Positions 16,719-26,433 of a DNA stretch of 64,000 nucleotides are shown in pieces. The notes under the pieces are model-generated. The model worked only from the letters and a program-made list of their open reading frames with translations, made no database searches and was not told the DNA's origin. This DNA is from Desulfovibrio sp. An276 (lineage in GTDB: Bacteria; Desulfobacterota; Desulfovibrionia; Desulfovibrionales; Desulfovibrionaceae). Location of the stretch: contig NZ_NFJC01000004.1 in NCBI RefSeq assembly GCF_002159665.1, positions 1-64,000 of the forward strand, given 5' to 3'. Both the position numbers and the translations under genes were made by a program. Each line of letters begins with the position of its first letter. Positions within the stretch are counted from its first letter, which is position 1.

Positions 16719-18308
16719 TCAGTGCGGCAGTTTTGCAGTGCGGGAAAAGTTGAGCAAGAGGCCTGCGCATATCATCATGGCCACGAGGTTCGAGCCACCA
16801 TAGCTCAGGAAGGGCATGGGAACGCCCTTGGGCGGGGCAACGCCCATGACCACGGCAAGGTTCAAAATCACGCCAAGGGCTATGATGCAGCTTAGGGCAA
16901 AGGCCGTGTAGCGTGCGCGCAACTCCTCCTGGCCCCTGATGATAAGGTAGCAGCGCCAGAAGAAGAAGAGGAAGAGGAGCATGACCACACTCACGCCCAC
17001 AAAGCCCATCTCCTCTGCCAGGACTGCCATGATAAAGTCGTTGTGGGCTTCAGGCAGATAGAACATCTTCTGCCTTGAGGCTCCCATGCCCACGCCGAAG
17101 AAGGAGCCCGAGCCTATGGCGAGCAGGGACTGCACAAGCTGATAGCCTGTGTCGTGGGCGTCCTTGAAGGGATCGAGAAAGGCCATGAGCCTTCTCATGC
17201 GGTAGGGTTCGAAGAGAACCAGGGCCACGATGCCGCCAGAAGCCAGTATCATGGCAAAAAAGATGTAGATGAAGCGCGTGCCCCCTGCTATGCACATGAG
17301 CAAAAGCAGAAGGGCCAGCACCACTGCGCTGCCAAAGTCGGGCTGCAAAAGCAGAAGCATTGCAAAGACCACGGTGACGATAAAGGGAGGCAGAACACCG
17401 CGGCTGAAGGTTTTGACCAGATCCTGCTTGGTAGCCATGTAATAGGCCAGATAGAGCGCAAGGGCAATTTTCACAAATTCCATGGGCTGGACGCTCATGG
17501 GGCCTATGCGAATCCAGCGATGCGCACCGTTGATGGAGGGCGATAGTGGCGAGAGCGTCAAAAGGAGCATGAAGAGCACTATGAAAAGCAAAGGATAGTG
17601 GCTCTTGTACAAAAGGCCCCTTGGCAGCATGGCTGCCACCCCCATGAGCACGCCGCCTGCCATGGCAAAGGCCAGCTGCTTTTTGAAAAAATAGTACTTG
17701 TCGCCGTAGTCGTTCTCGGCAACGATGCCGCTGGCAGACAAAACCATGACAAGGCCAATGCCCAGGATCATGACAAGCAGCACAAAGAGCCACCAGTCTA
17801 TGCCGCCCTGCGCAGAGGCTTTTGCCTTAGGCTTACCTGGGTCTGCACCTTGCGCGATATCCTTTTGCGCGTCATGGCCTTCGGCCTGAATTTCCTGTGC
17901 GGAAGGATCCACTTTGGAAGAGACGGCATCGGCCACGTGCGAGGCTGTTTCCCTGACTGCAGAAGGATTTGTCACTGCCGCATGGGCATGAGGCTGCTGG
18001 GCAACAGACTGATGGGCTACGGACTGTTGGGCCACTGCCCTTGCTGCCACTGCCTGCTGGCGCAGGCCGCGAAACTGCGGGCGCACGCGCTGCACGGGCT
18101 CTATGCGATCGGCTGGCACTGGTCTTGGCCCGCCGGACAATGGATCGTTCTGTGCCGCAAGAAGCGCGGACTCAAAGGGCTTGTCCTCGCCCTTGCGCAG
18201 GGTATTGCGCACATCCTCCACTTCCCCGCCTTCCCTGTCTGTCCCGGATGAGGGCGCGGGCCCTTCGGCTTTTTGAGCCTCTTTCCCTTTTTTCTTCCAC
18301 CAGCTCAC
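16719..18308 (-). CDS. ftsW: Septal peptidoglycan glycosyltransferase FtsW with long N-terminal extension
   Basis: A SEDS-family polymerase that builds septal glycan from lipid II with FtsI. From about residue 172 there are 10 transmembrane segments with SEDS motifs NGAHRWIRIG, LLLLQPDFGSA and PFLSYGGSNLVA. Ahead of them lies a hydrophilic tail of about 170 residues, rich in Ala, Gln and His with imperfect VAQQ/VAHQ repeats (residues 84-112). The GTG at 18308 is chosen since GGGAG precedes it and it lies 70 bases after the murD stop. Another GTG about 29 codons later is possible and would shorten the tail but not remove it. A frame extends upstream into murD and is not expected to be used. 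Confidence 0.95.
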   Translation of the reverse strand: MSWWKKKGKEAQKAEGPAPSSGTDREGGEVEDVRNTLRKGEDKPFESALLAAQNDPLSGGPRPVPADRIEPVQRVRPQFRGLRQQAVAARAVAQQSVAHQSVAQQPHAHAAVTNPSAVRETASHVADAVSSKVDPSAQEIQAEGHDAQKDIAQGADPGKPKAKASAQGGIDWWLFVLLVMILGIGLVMVLSASGIVAENDYGDKYYFFKKQLAFAMAGGVLMGVAAMLPRGLLYKSHYPLLFIVLFMLLLTLSPLSPSINGAHRWIRIGPMSVQPMEFVKIALALYLAYYMATKQDLVKTFSRGVLPPFIVTVVFAMLLLLQPDFGSAVVLALLLLLMCIAGGTRFIYIFFAMILASGGIVALVLFEPYRMRRLMAFLDPFKDAHDTGYQLVQSLLAIGSGSFFGVGMGASRQKMFYLPEAHNDFIMAVLAEEMGFVGVSVVMLLFLFFFWRCYLIIRGQEELRARYTAFALSCIIALGVILNLAVVMGVAPPKGVPMPFLSYGGSNLVAMMICAGLLLNFSRTAKLPH

Positions 18309-18378
18309 TGTCAGCTCCCAAACGGGGAAAAATCCCCGTGTATTCCGCCTGCCAATACTGACCTTTTCTGCAAGGGGG

Positions 18379-19785
18379 CTAGAGCCCGCAGATTTCAGCA
18401 ACAATTGCCTTGAAGTCGGCCCCTCTGTACGCCATGCCCCTGTAAAGATCAAAGCTTGCCGTACCAGGGGAGAGGAGCATCACATCCCCCTCCCTTGCCT
18501 GCCCTTGCAGCCAGAGGACTGCGGGACGCAAGGTCGGGAACCACTGCATGGGCACAATGCCCTCGAAGGCAGGCATGAAAATCTCCTTCGAATCCCCAAA
18601 GCCCGCCACAAGGCGCACCCTTTCCCGCACAAGGGGCACAAGCTCCCTGGGGTCTCCGCCCTTGAAATGGCCCCCGCACAAGAGGAGCACGGGTCTTTCA
18701 AAGGACTTCAGGGCAATCTCCATGGAGGTAAGGGTCGTGCTCTTGCTGTCATTCACGTAGAGAACGCCGTCCTTCTCGCACACCCGCTCAAGTCTGTGGG
18801 GCAGGGGCTTGAAGTTGGCCACAGCCCTTGCCGCATCCTCGAAGGAGACAAAATCGCGCACAGCCTCCCAGGCAATCTCTGCGTTAAGCTCGTTGTGGGG
18901 GCCAAGAAGCTGTGTTTCTTCAAAAAGATGCTGCACCCTCACCTCTACCTCGCGGGCTTTGAAGCCTGCAGCATTGTAGGCTGCACTCCACTCCTGAGGT
19001 ACAATGGCCTTGTCCCTTTCCGTCTGGCAGGCAAAGAGGCGCAGCTTCGCTGCCACATATTCGTCCATATCCCTGTGGTAGTCCAGATGATTGGGCGTAA
19101 TATTCATGAGCACAGCCACATCCGGACGGAAAAGCAGGCAGGTCTGCAGCTGGAAGCTCGAAATCTCGACCACTATGCAGTCCACCCTTTTCTTTCCGTT
19201 TTCCAGCTCCAGAAGATATTCGGAAAGAGGGGTTCCCACATTGCCGGCAAGAGTGGCAGTGCGGCCGCCTGCGCAAAGCATGTCCGCTATCAGATGCACG
19301 GTTGTTGTCTTGCCGCTTGTGCCTGTCACGGCAATGATTTTTTCCTTGGGACCGTCCTGCTGACCGTCCTTGGCAAGGTAGCGATAGGCAAGCTCTGTCT
19401 CTGCCAAAATGACAGGCCCCTGCCCGCCCTCAAGAGGAGCATCTTCTGGCATACCCATGGTCTGCAAAATGCTTCTCAAGGGCACACCGGGGCTTGGGAT
19501 CACAAAATCCGCATCCGCGAACTGCTCTTTTGTGTGTGCGCCTGTCTCCACAACACAGCCAAGACTCTCCATTTCGGCCTTGAGCTTTTTGTCCATCTCT
19601 TTTGCCTCAAGCAGATGGACTCGTGCTCCCTTGCCTGCCAAAAGCCTGCAGGCAGCCTGGCCGGATTTTCCGCAGCCAATCACAACGACCTTGTCCCCCC
19701 TGCCGGGCACCCTGCAAGGGATTGAGACGGAATCTTGTTTATCGTATGTCTCCCTGACCAGGGGACGCAGGGGCATGTGCAGCAT
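18379..19785 (-). CDS. murD: UDP-N-acetylmuramoyl-L-alanine--D-glutamate ligase MurD
   Basis: It adds D-Glu to UDP-MurNAc-L-Ala in the cytoplasm. In 468 residues the N-terminal domain has VVVIGCGKSGQAACRLL, the ATP loop is VTGTSGKTTTVHL, ITPNHLDYH marks the central domain, and the C-terminal domain has VNDSKSTT and LLSPGTASFDLY. The ATG at 19785 has GAGG eight bases upstream; 35 more codons lie upstream without such a site. The 122-base gap from mraY contains a small hairpin (19849-19868). Confidence 0.97.
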   Translation of the reverse strand: MLHMPLRPLVRETYDKQDSVSIPCRVPGRGDKVVVIGCGKSGQAACRLLAGKGARVHLLEAKEMDKKLKAEMESLGCVVETGAHTKEQFADADFVIPSPGVPLRSILQTMGMPEDAPLEGGQGPVILAETELAYRYLAKDGQQDGPKEKIIAVTGTSGKTTTVHLIADMLCAGGRTATLAGNVGTPLSEYLLELENGKKRVDCIVVEISSFQLQTCLLFRPDVAVLMNITPNHLDYHRDMDEYVAAKLRLFACQTERDKAIVPQEWSAAYNAAGFKAREVEVRVQHLFEETQLLGPHNELNAEIAWEAVRDFVSFEDAARAVANFKPLPHRLERVCEKDGVLYVNDSKSTTLTSMEIALKSFERPVLLLCGGHFKGGDPRELVPLVRERVRLVAGFGDSKEIFMPAFEGIVPMQWFPTLRPAVLWLQGQAREGDVMLLSPGTASFDLYRGMAYRGADFKAIVAEICGL

Positions 19786-19907
19786 GGGAAAAACCTCGCA
19801 AGGAAACGAAAAGGGAAGGAAACGAGTGAAATTGCAAAAAGCACGAAAGCCCGGAATGATATCCGGGCGTGATCGTGTCCACAAAGGCACTTTTTTGTGT
19901 AAAGCCC

Positions 19908-20984
19908 CTATCTGAGCTTGATGGTGGAAAGAGCCAGGAGGGCCAGTAGTATGGACGTTATCCAGAAGCGGATGATGATCTTGGATTCGGGAACACCCTT
20001 GAGCTCGAAGTGGTGGTGCAATGGCGCCATGCGGAAGATGCGCTTGCCTCCTGTCCAGCGGAAGTAGCTCACCTGCAGGATGACGGAGAGCGTCTCAACG
20101 ACAAAGAGACCGCCAACCACTGCCAAAAGGCATTCCTGCTTGCAAAGAAGGGCCAGAAAGCCCAGGGTGCCGCCAAGGCTTAAGGAACCCACATCACCCA
20201 TGAAGACCTGGGCCGGATAGGCGTTGAACCAGAGAAAGCCCAGGGATGCGCCAATGAGCGCTCCGCAAAAGACCGTCACCTCGCCCATGCCCGGGATGTA
20301 GGGAAGATACAGGTACTGTGTAAGGCGCACGTTGCCGGTAATGTAGATGAAGATGGCAAAGACCACACCTGCCACTATGGTGGGGCCTATGGCAAGGCCG
20401 TCCAGGCCGTCCGTGAGATTCACGGCGTTGGCAGAGGAGACCATGACCAGAATGCCGAAGGGAAAGTAGAGAAGGCCCAAATCCGGAGCCCATTCCTTGG
20501 AAAAGGGTATGGACAGATTGGTGGAATAGCAGGGATCCGAATAGAGCAGATACATGGCAACAAGGGAGACCAGCATGAGGCCGCCCATCTTGGCCCTGGG
20601 GGATATGCCCTTGTTCTGATGGTGGCGCAGTTTGGTAATATCGTCCCAGAAGCCCACAAGGCCGTAGCCCACAAAGACCAGACTCACCTGCCAGATGTAG
20701 CGGTTCGAGAGATCCGCCCAGAGGAGCAGGCTCACAAGGAGGGCTGCGCCAATCATGATGCCGCCCATGGTGGGTGTTCCTGCCTTTTGCTCGTGGGCCT
20801 TGACGTCCGAGAGGATGTACTGGCCGCACTTTATGCGATGCAAAAAGTTTATGAACCAGGGACCGAAGACCACCATGATGAGCATGGCAGTCACAAGCGC
20901 TCCCATGGAGCGGAAGGTGATGTAGCGAAAGACGTTTAGGGCAGAGATGTCGCCTGCGTAGGGCACAAGAAAATGATAGAGCAT
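19908..20984 (-). CDS. mraY: Phospho-N-acetylmuramoyl-pentapeptide transferase MraY
   Basis: An integral membrane enzyme joining phospho-MurNAc-pentapeptide to undecaprenyl phosphate to give lipid I. The 358 residues form 10 transmembrane helices with the family signatures KAGTPTMGG near residue 67, the aspartates in [10 protein letters not shown] near 189, and the histidine loop [12 protein letters not shown] near 320. AAAGGA precedes the ATG. It lies 19 bases after murF. Confidence 0.98.
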   Translation of the reverse strand: MLYHFLVPYAGDISALNVFRYITFRSMGALVTAMLIMVVFGPWFINFLHRIKCGQYILSDVKAHEQKAGTPTMGGIMIGAALLVSLLLWADLSNRYIWQVSLVFVGYGLVGFWDDITKLRHHQNKGISPRAKMGGLMLVSLVAMYLLYSDPCYSTNLSIPFSKEWAPDLGLLYFPFGILVMVSSANAVNLTDGLDGLAIGPTIVAGVVFAIFIYITGNVRLTQYLYLPYIPGMGEVTVFCGALIGASLGFLWFNAYPAQVFMGDVGSLSLGGTLGFLALLCKQECLLAVVGGLFVVETLSVILQVSYFRWTGGKRIFRMAPLHHHFELKGVPESKIIIRFWITSILLALLALSTIKLR

Positions 20985-21003
20985 GAAGCCGGTCCTTTGC
21001 TGA

Positions 21004-22494
21004 TTAGTCCGTTGCCGTGAGCAGGCTTTTTATCGTTTGCGCTGCAGTTTCGAGTCTGTTGGAACGCGATCCCTTGACAAGGACAGTCACGCCCTCATTG
21101 GCAGGATCCATTGAGAGCGAGGAAAGCCCCTTGGAAAAGCATTGTGCGCACTCCTCGTCCGTCTCGAAGGACAGAAGGGGAATGTCTGGGCCCAGGCCTT
21201 CTCGCACATCTTGCGCGTACGCTCCCTTCCAGAGCACAAAGGCAGGGGCAAGGGATTTGAGCTGCGCGCCAAGGATCTTGTGCGCACTTGCTGCCTCCTC
21301 TCCCAACTCCCCCATGGCGCCGAGTACGGGAATGAAGGATCCTTGTCTGCTTTCCGTTGCAGCTGCCTCTACCATACGCCCCATGGAGAGGGGATTTGCG
21401 TTGTAGCAATCGTCTATGACAATGCTTTTGCCAATCACCTCTCTTGAGTAGCGATGGTCTGGCACGCTTGCCTCCTCTATGGCCTTTTGCAAGAAGCACA
21501 GATCAAGGCGCAAAAGCGAGGCCACGAGGGTCACACAGGCAAGGTTTTCCGCAGCAGCGCGCCCTGCCATGGGCATGGTGACAATGGTTTCCTCTACCCT
21601 GTCCCCACGCCTTGCGCACACGTGGCAGAGCCTGGGATTTTGCCTGTCAACAAGGGTCACACAGCCTATGCCGGGTTGCGCGTTTTTGCTTGCAAAATCC
21701 CTTGGAGAATCCGCAACCGAGAAAAAATACAGCCCTGAGCCTTTTTCCTCGCAGGCCGAGGTTGCCCATTTCACAAGCTCCGGATAGTCGGACGAGGTGA
21801 CAGCGCACCCCTTGTCCGCGAGCACAGTGAACATGCGCGTCTTGTGCCAGGCAACACCCATGGCGCCAAGGCCCTCGGTGTGACCAGTGCCGGCGTTCAA
21901 AACAACGCCTATGTCCGGGCGCAAAATCCCTGCAAGCTCTTCCATGTCCCCTGCGTGGCTTATGCCTGCCTCGATGACCCAATAGTCCTCGTCGCCGCAC
22001 GTGTTGCAGATGGTGAGGGGCAGCCCCAGCTGGTTGTTGTGGTTGCCCTCGGTCCTGGCACATCTGTATTCCTGCGAGATGAGGGAATAGAGCCATTCCT
22101 TAAGAGTGGTCTTGCCTGCTGTGCCTGTCACGCCAATGACCTTGCCGGCAAAGCGCATGCGCACTGCGTGCGCAATCTTGCTAAGGGCTTTTTCCGGATT
22201 TTCGACCACAAAGAGCGGAACAGTGGGGAAGGCCTCGTGCAGGCCTTCTACACCCCTGGAAGCAAGGATTGCGGACGCTCCAGCCTCGCAGGCCCTTGCA
22301 GCATAGGCGTGCCCGTCCACCTTCTCGCCCTTCAGGCAGACAAAGAGGTCGCCTTCAGAGACAGTGCGCGAATCTATGGAAGCCCCGCGCACCATGACCC
22401 TGGCCAAAGCATCCCGCTCTTCTTCGGAAAGGGCTTTTGAATAGAGTGGCCTTGTCTGAAGAATGTCCGCTATTGCACCAACACTCAGTTGCAT
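21004..22494 (-). CDS. murF: UDP-N-acetylmuramoyl-tripeptide--D-alanyl-D-alanine ligase MurF
   Basis: It adds D-Ala-D-Ala to the UDP-MurNAc tripeptide. The 496 residues show the N-terminal [18 protein letters not shown], the P-loop [14 protein letters not shown] near residue 119, [13 protein letters not shown] near 154, and the C-terminal [11 protein letters not shown] near 361. The start overlaps the murE stop by 10 bases, indicating translational coupling. Confidence 0.97.
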   Translation of the reverse strand: MQLSVGAIADILQTRPLYSKALSEEERDALARVMVRGASIDSRTVSEGDLFVCLKGEKVDGHAYAARACEAGASAILASRGVEGLHEAFPTVPLFVVENPEKALSKIAHAVRMRFAGKVIGVTGTAGKTTLKEWLYSLISQEYRCARTEGNHNNQLGLPLTICNTCGDEDYWVIEAGISHAGDMEELAGILRPDIGVVLNAGTGHTEGLGAMGVAWHKTRMFTVLADKGCAVTSSDYPELVKWATSACEEKGSGLYFFSVADSPRDFASKNAQPGIGCVTLVDRQNPRLCHVCARRGDRVEETIVTMPMAGRAAAENLACVTLVASLLRLDLCFLQKAIEEASVPDHRYSREVIGKSIVIDDCYNANPLSMGRMVEAAATESRQGSFIPVLGAMGELGEEAASAHKILGAQLKSLAPAFVLWKGAYAQDVREGLGPDIPLLSFETDEECAQCFSKGLSSLSMDPANEGVTVLVKGSRSNRLETAAQTIKSLLTATD

Positions 22495-23987
22495 GCCTTA
22501 GCCCCCGAGCCAGTAGTCCCCGCGCCAAGGAGTTCGCGCACAGTTTCCTGATCGCTGTAGTGGCGCTTTACGCCGTTGACTATCTGATAGTCCTCGTGGC
22601 CCTTGCCGGCTATGAGCAGGGCATCGTCAGGACCAAGGAGACTCAAGGCAAGCTCTGTTGCCTTGCGCCTGTCGGGCTCCTGATGCACTTCCCTTGCCTT
22701 TGCAAGGCCAGGCACAACGTCCGCCATGATGGCCAAAGGGTCCTCGAAACGGGGATTGTCCGAGGTGAGCACTGCCACGTCGGAATAGGTGGCAACAGCC
22801 TCGCCCATAAGGGGGCGCTTTGTCCTGTCCCTGTTGCCGCCGCAGCCAAAGACAGTCACAAGACGTTTGAAGCCTGCGCCGCGCAGGGCCTGCTGCACGT
22901 TGACAAGCGCATCCGGGGTGTGGGCGTAGTCCACAAAGACGTGCAGGCCTTTCGCGTTTTCCACCCTCTCGATGCGTCCGGGAACGCCCGCAAAGCCTTC
23001 CAGGGCCGCAAAGTCCGTGATCCCCATGGCAAGCCCAAGGGCCTGTACGGTCAAGAGATTGTCCGCATTGAAGCGACCTATGAGCGGAGAGTGCAGCTCC
23101 CAGGTTTTGCCCTGGCAAGAGAGCCTCAAGCCAACACCCGATGTTCCGTGCTCAAGAAGCTCTCCCTGCAGGTGATGGTCCGGGTTCACGCCTTCCGGGG
23201 CAGGCCCAAAGCCGTAGGTCCAGGAGTTCGGACACATTTTGGCAAGGCGCAGGCCATAGGCATCGTCCGCGTTGGTGGCAACTGCCTTGTCTGCCCTTGG
23301 TGTTGCCGTAAAGAGGAGAGCCTTGGCCGCGAAGTAGTCTTCCATGTCCTTGTGGAAGTCCAGGTGATCCTGGGTGAGATTGGTAAAGCAGGCGCCGGCA
23401 AAGGGCACGTCGTGCACCCTGCCCTGGGCAAGGGCATGGGAGGACACTTCCATGACGCATACTTGCGCCCCAGCCTCTTCCATGTCGCGCAGGGCCCTGT
23501 GCACCTCCAGGGGCCCTGGAGTCGTAAGCGGGGCAGGCAAGCAATAGCCCGGCCAGCGGTAGCTCACTGTGCCGAGAACGCCCACCTTGTGTCCCATGGC
23601 TAAAAAGAGCTGTTCCAAAAGATAGGCGCAGGTGGTCTTGCCGTTTGTGCCAGTGACACCAAGGATTTTGAGCTTTCTTTCGGACGTGTGGTAGCGGGCT
23701 GCTGCCAGATCCGAGATGGCAGCCCTTGTGCTCTGGCACAAAATGGCCCTTGCTCCCTTCTCGCGTATCAGGGAAAGCAAATCGGAGCTCGCCCTTTGCT
23801 CGTCGAGGACAATGCAGCCTGCCCCCTTCTCCAGGGCCTGGGGGACGTAGCGCGTGCCGTCTTCGGCAGCCCCTGTCACAGCCACAAAAACCGACCCCGG
23901 GGTCACCTCGCGCGAGTCGGAAAAAACATCGAGCCCAGCCCGGATTTTCTCCCTGAGCTCTGTATAGTCCGTACCTGTCCTCTCCAT
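22485..23987 (-). CDS. murE: UDP-N-acetylmuramoyl-L-alanyl-D-glutamate--2,6-diaminopimelate ligase MurE
   Basis: It adds meso-diaminopimelate as the third stem-peptide residue. In 500 residues the substrate site SDSREVTPGSVFVAV is near the N-terminus, the P-loop is VTGTNGKTTCAYLLEQ, and the C-terminal SDNPRFEDP contains the DNPR motif that marks meso-DAP rather than lysine specificity. The ATG at 23987 is taken with AAGGA upstream; 65 codons further upstream lie mostly inside ftsI. It predicts DAP-type peptidoglycan, as expected for a Gram-negative cell. Confidence 0.97.
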   Translation of the reverse strand: MERTGTDYTELREKIRAGLDVFSDSREVTPGSVFVAVTGAAEDGTRYVPQALEKGAGCIVLDEQRASSDLLSLIREKGARAILCQSTRAAISDLAAARYHTSERKLKILGVTGTNGKTTCAYLLEQLFLAMGHKVGVLGTVSYRWPGYCLPAPLTTPGPLEVHRALRDMEEAGAQVCVMEVSSHALAQGRVHDVPFAGACFTNLTQDHLDFHKDMEDYFAAKALLFTATPRADKAVATNADDAYGLRLAKMCPNSWTYGFGPAPEGVNPDHHLQGELLEHGTSGVGLRLSCQGKTWELHSPLIGRFNADNLLTVQALGLAMGITDFAALEGFAGVPGRIERVENAKGLHVFVDYAHTPDALVNVQQALRGAGFKRLVTVFGCGGNRDRTKRPLMGEAVATYSDVAVLTSDNPRFEDPLAIMADVVPGLAKAREVHQEPDRRKATELALSLLGPDDALLIAGKGHEDYQIVNGVKRHYSDQETVRELLGAGTTGSGAKACN

Positions 23988-24042
23988 CACAAAATCCTTG
24001 TATGTTGTGGGCCCCTGGGAAGAGGCCCGTTGGTTGCAAATT

Positions 24043-26358
24043 CTAGCGTTCCGAAAGCCAGAGAATGTAGGGCGTCCTTGTCTCTCCGTCCTTGTCCGGC
24101 CAGGGGCTTCCCGGAGCAGGGGACTGACGCACAACCCGCATGCCCTCGCCCTTGAGTTCCGGCACAATGCCTGCCCTGGCAAAGAGTTCCACTGCGTTGC
24201 GCAAGGTCTTCCCTGTCACGTCCGGAACCGTGCTCGAAGCCCTTGCAAGGTGTCCGGGAAGGCGCATGGCCTCCTTAGCGTTCAGGGGCTTTCTGGATAT
24301 GTCCGCGAGCTCGGATACCGGCTTTTTCGCAACCTCGGGCGCAAAGGGCGATTCAAGCCCTGCAGCGCGAAAGCCGCGCACGCGAACACTTTTTTCGCCA
24401 CCCGCAACACTCTCCTGCTCGTTCTTTCCCGGGGAGCCCAGTATGCCTGCGTAGGCCAGGGAGCGCTCCGCTATGTCCTTGAACACAGGGGCTGCGATAA
24501 GGCCGCCGTACTGCGCGCCCTGGGGTTCGTCGATAAAGATAACGATGAGGTATTCGGGCTTTTCCACAGGCATGAAGCCCACAAAGGAGGCCGTACGCCT
24601 TGTGCCGTAGGCGCCGGAACGCGTGTCCGCCTTCTGGGCTGTACCGGTCTTGCCGCCCACGCTGATGCCGTCAATGGCTGCGCGCCTGCCCGTACCGTCC
24701 TTGGCCTCGACCACCTCGCGCATCATGCTGCGCACTTCCCTGCTCACTGCCTCGGAAAAGATCTGCTTCTTTGTGCCTCTCCTTTCCTGGTCCTGTACAA
24801 GGACAAGGTCCTTGCGCACACCGTTGTTGAGAAGCGTAAGATAGGCCTGGGCCATCTGCAGGCCGGTCACGGAAATGCCCTGGCCAAAGCTGATGGACAT
24901 GTGGTCCACTTCGGTCCATTCCCTGGGCTTTCGCAATATGCCGCGCCCGCTTGCAAGCGGCACGTTGCTGCGCTCGCCAAAGCCCAGCTCGTGCAGATAG
25001 TTGTAGAAGGTCTGGTTGGTCATCATGAGACCAATCTTGGCCATGCCTATGTTGGAGGAGTAGCGCAAAACCTTGTGCACAGGGATGATCTCGCGCCTGG
25101 AGGTATCGCGCAGGACAGTGTACTTTGTCTGCCAGCGACCGTTTTCACAGTTGATGAGGGTTCCGCGGCTCACCTGGCGCTCCTGCATGGCTGCAGCCAA
25201 AACCAGGGGCTTGAAGGTGGAGCCGGGCTCCAGGGCGTCCAGGGCCAGGCGGTTTCTGTAGAGCGAGGCGCGGGATTCGCGGTAGACGTTGGGGTTGAAG
25301 AAGGGATACTGGGCCCAGGCAAGGATCTCGCCTGTGGGCACGTGTACCACCAATGCCCCGCCCCAGCGCGCCTTTTGCTCGCGCACGGCCCTTGCAATGG
25401 CTTCCTCGGCAAAGAACTGCATCTGCACGTCAATGGTAAGCCGAACGTCCTCGCCGTGCGGATCCTCCTCGCCCTCCTTGCGCAGATAAAAGCGCCTGCC
25501 CATGGCGTCGCGCTGAACAATCTGACGCTTGGGCTCTGAGCCAAGGCGCTCGTTCAGGGCAAGCTCAAGGCCCTCGAGGCCCTTGTCGTCGTAGCCCACA
25601 AAGCCCAAGAGTTGGCCGCACATGTGCTTGAAGGGATAGACGCGCTCGTACTCCTTGGAAAGGCCAATGCCCGGAAGCGCTGCCTTGCGCACTGCAGCTG
25701 CCGTGTAGTCGTCCACCTTGCGCTTGAGCCAGAGGAAGTGCCTTCTTGTACCTTTGAGCTGATCGTAGAGCTTTTGCGGGGCAACGCCGATGATGGGGCC
25801 AAGGCTGTTGGCAACGCTCAAGGGATCCACGATTTCCTTGGGGTTTGCGTAGACCGAGAGAGCCTCGACGCTGCGCGCAAGCACCTGGCCGTCGCGATCC
25901 AGGATCATGCCGCGCCTGCCTGTGACAAGCTCGGTTGTGATGTGCTGGCGGCGTGCGTATTCTGCCAGTTTCGGGCCCTCGATCATCTGCAGATACCAGG
26001 CCCTGCACCAAAGCCCCAAAAAGAGAACCAGAAAGCAGGCAAAGACAAAGGTGATGCGCACCATGCCCCAGTCCGTGTCCGGAAAATGGCGCAGGATAAA
26101 TCCGGGCTTTTGGGGTTTTGCTTTCGGCTTTTCCTCTGTGGCACTTGCCTTTTCTGCTTCAGGGGACGTTTCCACTGTCTTGCTGTTGCCGTGGGCCGGA
26201 AGCTCTTGTCTGGACACGGCTGAAGACCTCTGGCCTGTCCGGAAGAGTCCGGGCTCGGCAGAAGGCACGGATGCGGAAGAGCCCTCGGGCTTGTCAGCCT
26301 GACGTGTCTCCGCGCCGCCGGTCTGCGGCATCCTTTTCTTTCTTGAAAAAAGACCCAT
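24043..26358 (-). CDS. ftsI: Septal penicillin-binding protein FtsI (PBP3-like) with C-terminal PASTA domain
   Basis: A class B transpeptidase that crosslinks septal peptidoglycan with FtsW. About 771 residues: a cytoplasmic tail of about 98, a transmembrane helix (about 100-122), a pedestal with GRRGMILDRDGQVLA, and a transpeptidase with Ser380 in EPGSTFKPL, SSN near 434 and KTG near 570. A single PASTA repeat (VPDVTGKTLRNAVELFARAG) is at the C-terminus. PASTA on FtsI is common in delta-type proteobacteria and absent from E. coli FtsI. The ATG at 26358 is preferred over a GTG two codons earlier because the GGGAA site is better spaced. The tail is longer than the usual 20-40 residues. Confidence 0.96.
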   Translation of the reverse strand: MGLFSRKKRMPQTGGAETRQADKPEGSSASVPSAEPGLFRTGQRSSAVSRQELPAHGNSKTVETSPEAEKASATEEKPKAKPQKPGFILRHFPDTDWGMVRITFVFACFLVLFLGLWCRAWYLQMIEGPKLAEYARRQHITTELVTGRRGMILDRDGQVLARSVEALSVYANPKEIVDPLSVANSLGPIIGVAPQKLYDQLKGTRRHFLWLKRKVDDYTAAAVRKAALPGIGLSKEYERVYPFKHMCGQLLGFVGYDDKGLEGLELALNERLGSEPKRQIVQRDAMGRRFYLRKEGEEDPHGEDVRLTIDVQMQFFAEEAIARAVREQKARWGGALVVHVPTGEILAWAQYPFFNPNVYRESRASLYRNRLALDALEPGSTFKPLVLAAAMQERQVSRGTLINCENGRWQTKYTVLRDTSRREIIPVHKVLRYSSNIGMAKIGLMMTNQTFYNYLHELGFGERSNVPLASGRGILRKPREWTEVDHMSISFGQGISVTGLQMAQAYLTLLNNGVRKDLVLVQDQERRGTKKQIFSEAVSREVRSMMREVVEAKDGTGRRAAIDGISVGGKTGTAQKADTRSGAYGTRRTASFVGFMPVEKPEYLIVIFIDEPQGAQYGGLIAAPVFKDIAERSLAYAGILGSPGKNEQESVAGGEKSVRVRGFRAAGLESPFAPEVAKKPVSELADISRKPLNAKEAMRLPGHLARASSTVPDVTGKTLRNAVELFARAGIVPELKGEGMRVVRQSPAPGSPWPDKDGETRTPYILWLSER

Positions 26359-26433
26359 GGTCACAAATTCCCAAAAACTGCAGGGTATGGGGCAAGGGCC
26401 CTGCCTTTTTTATGCGCAAAAAGGGGTCAAAGT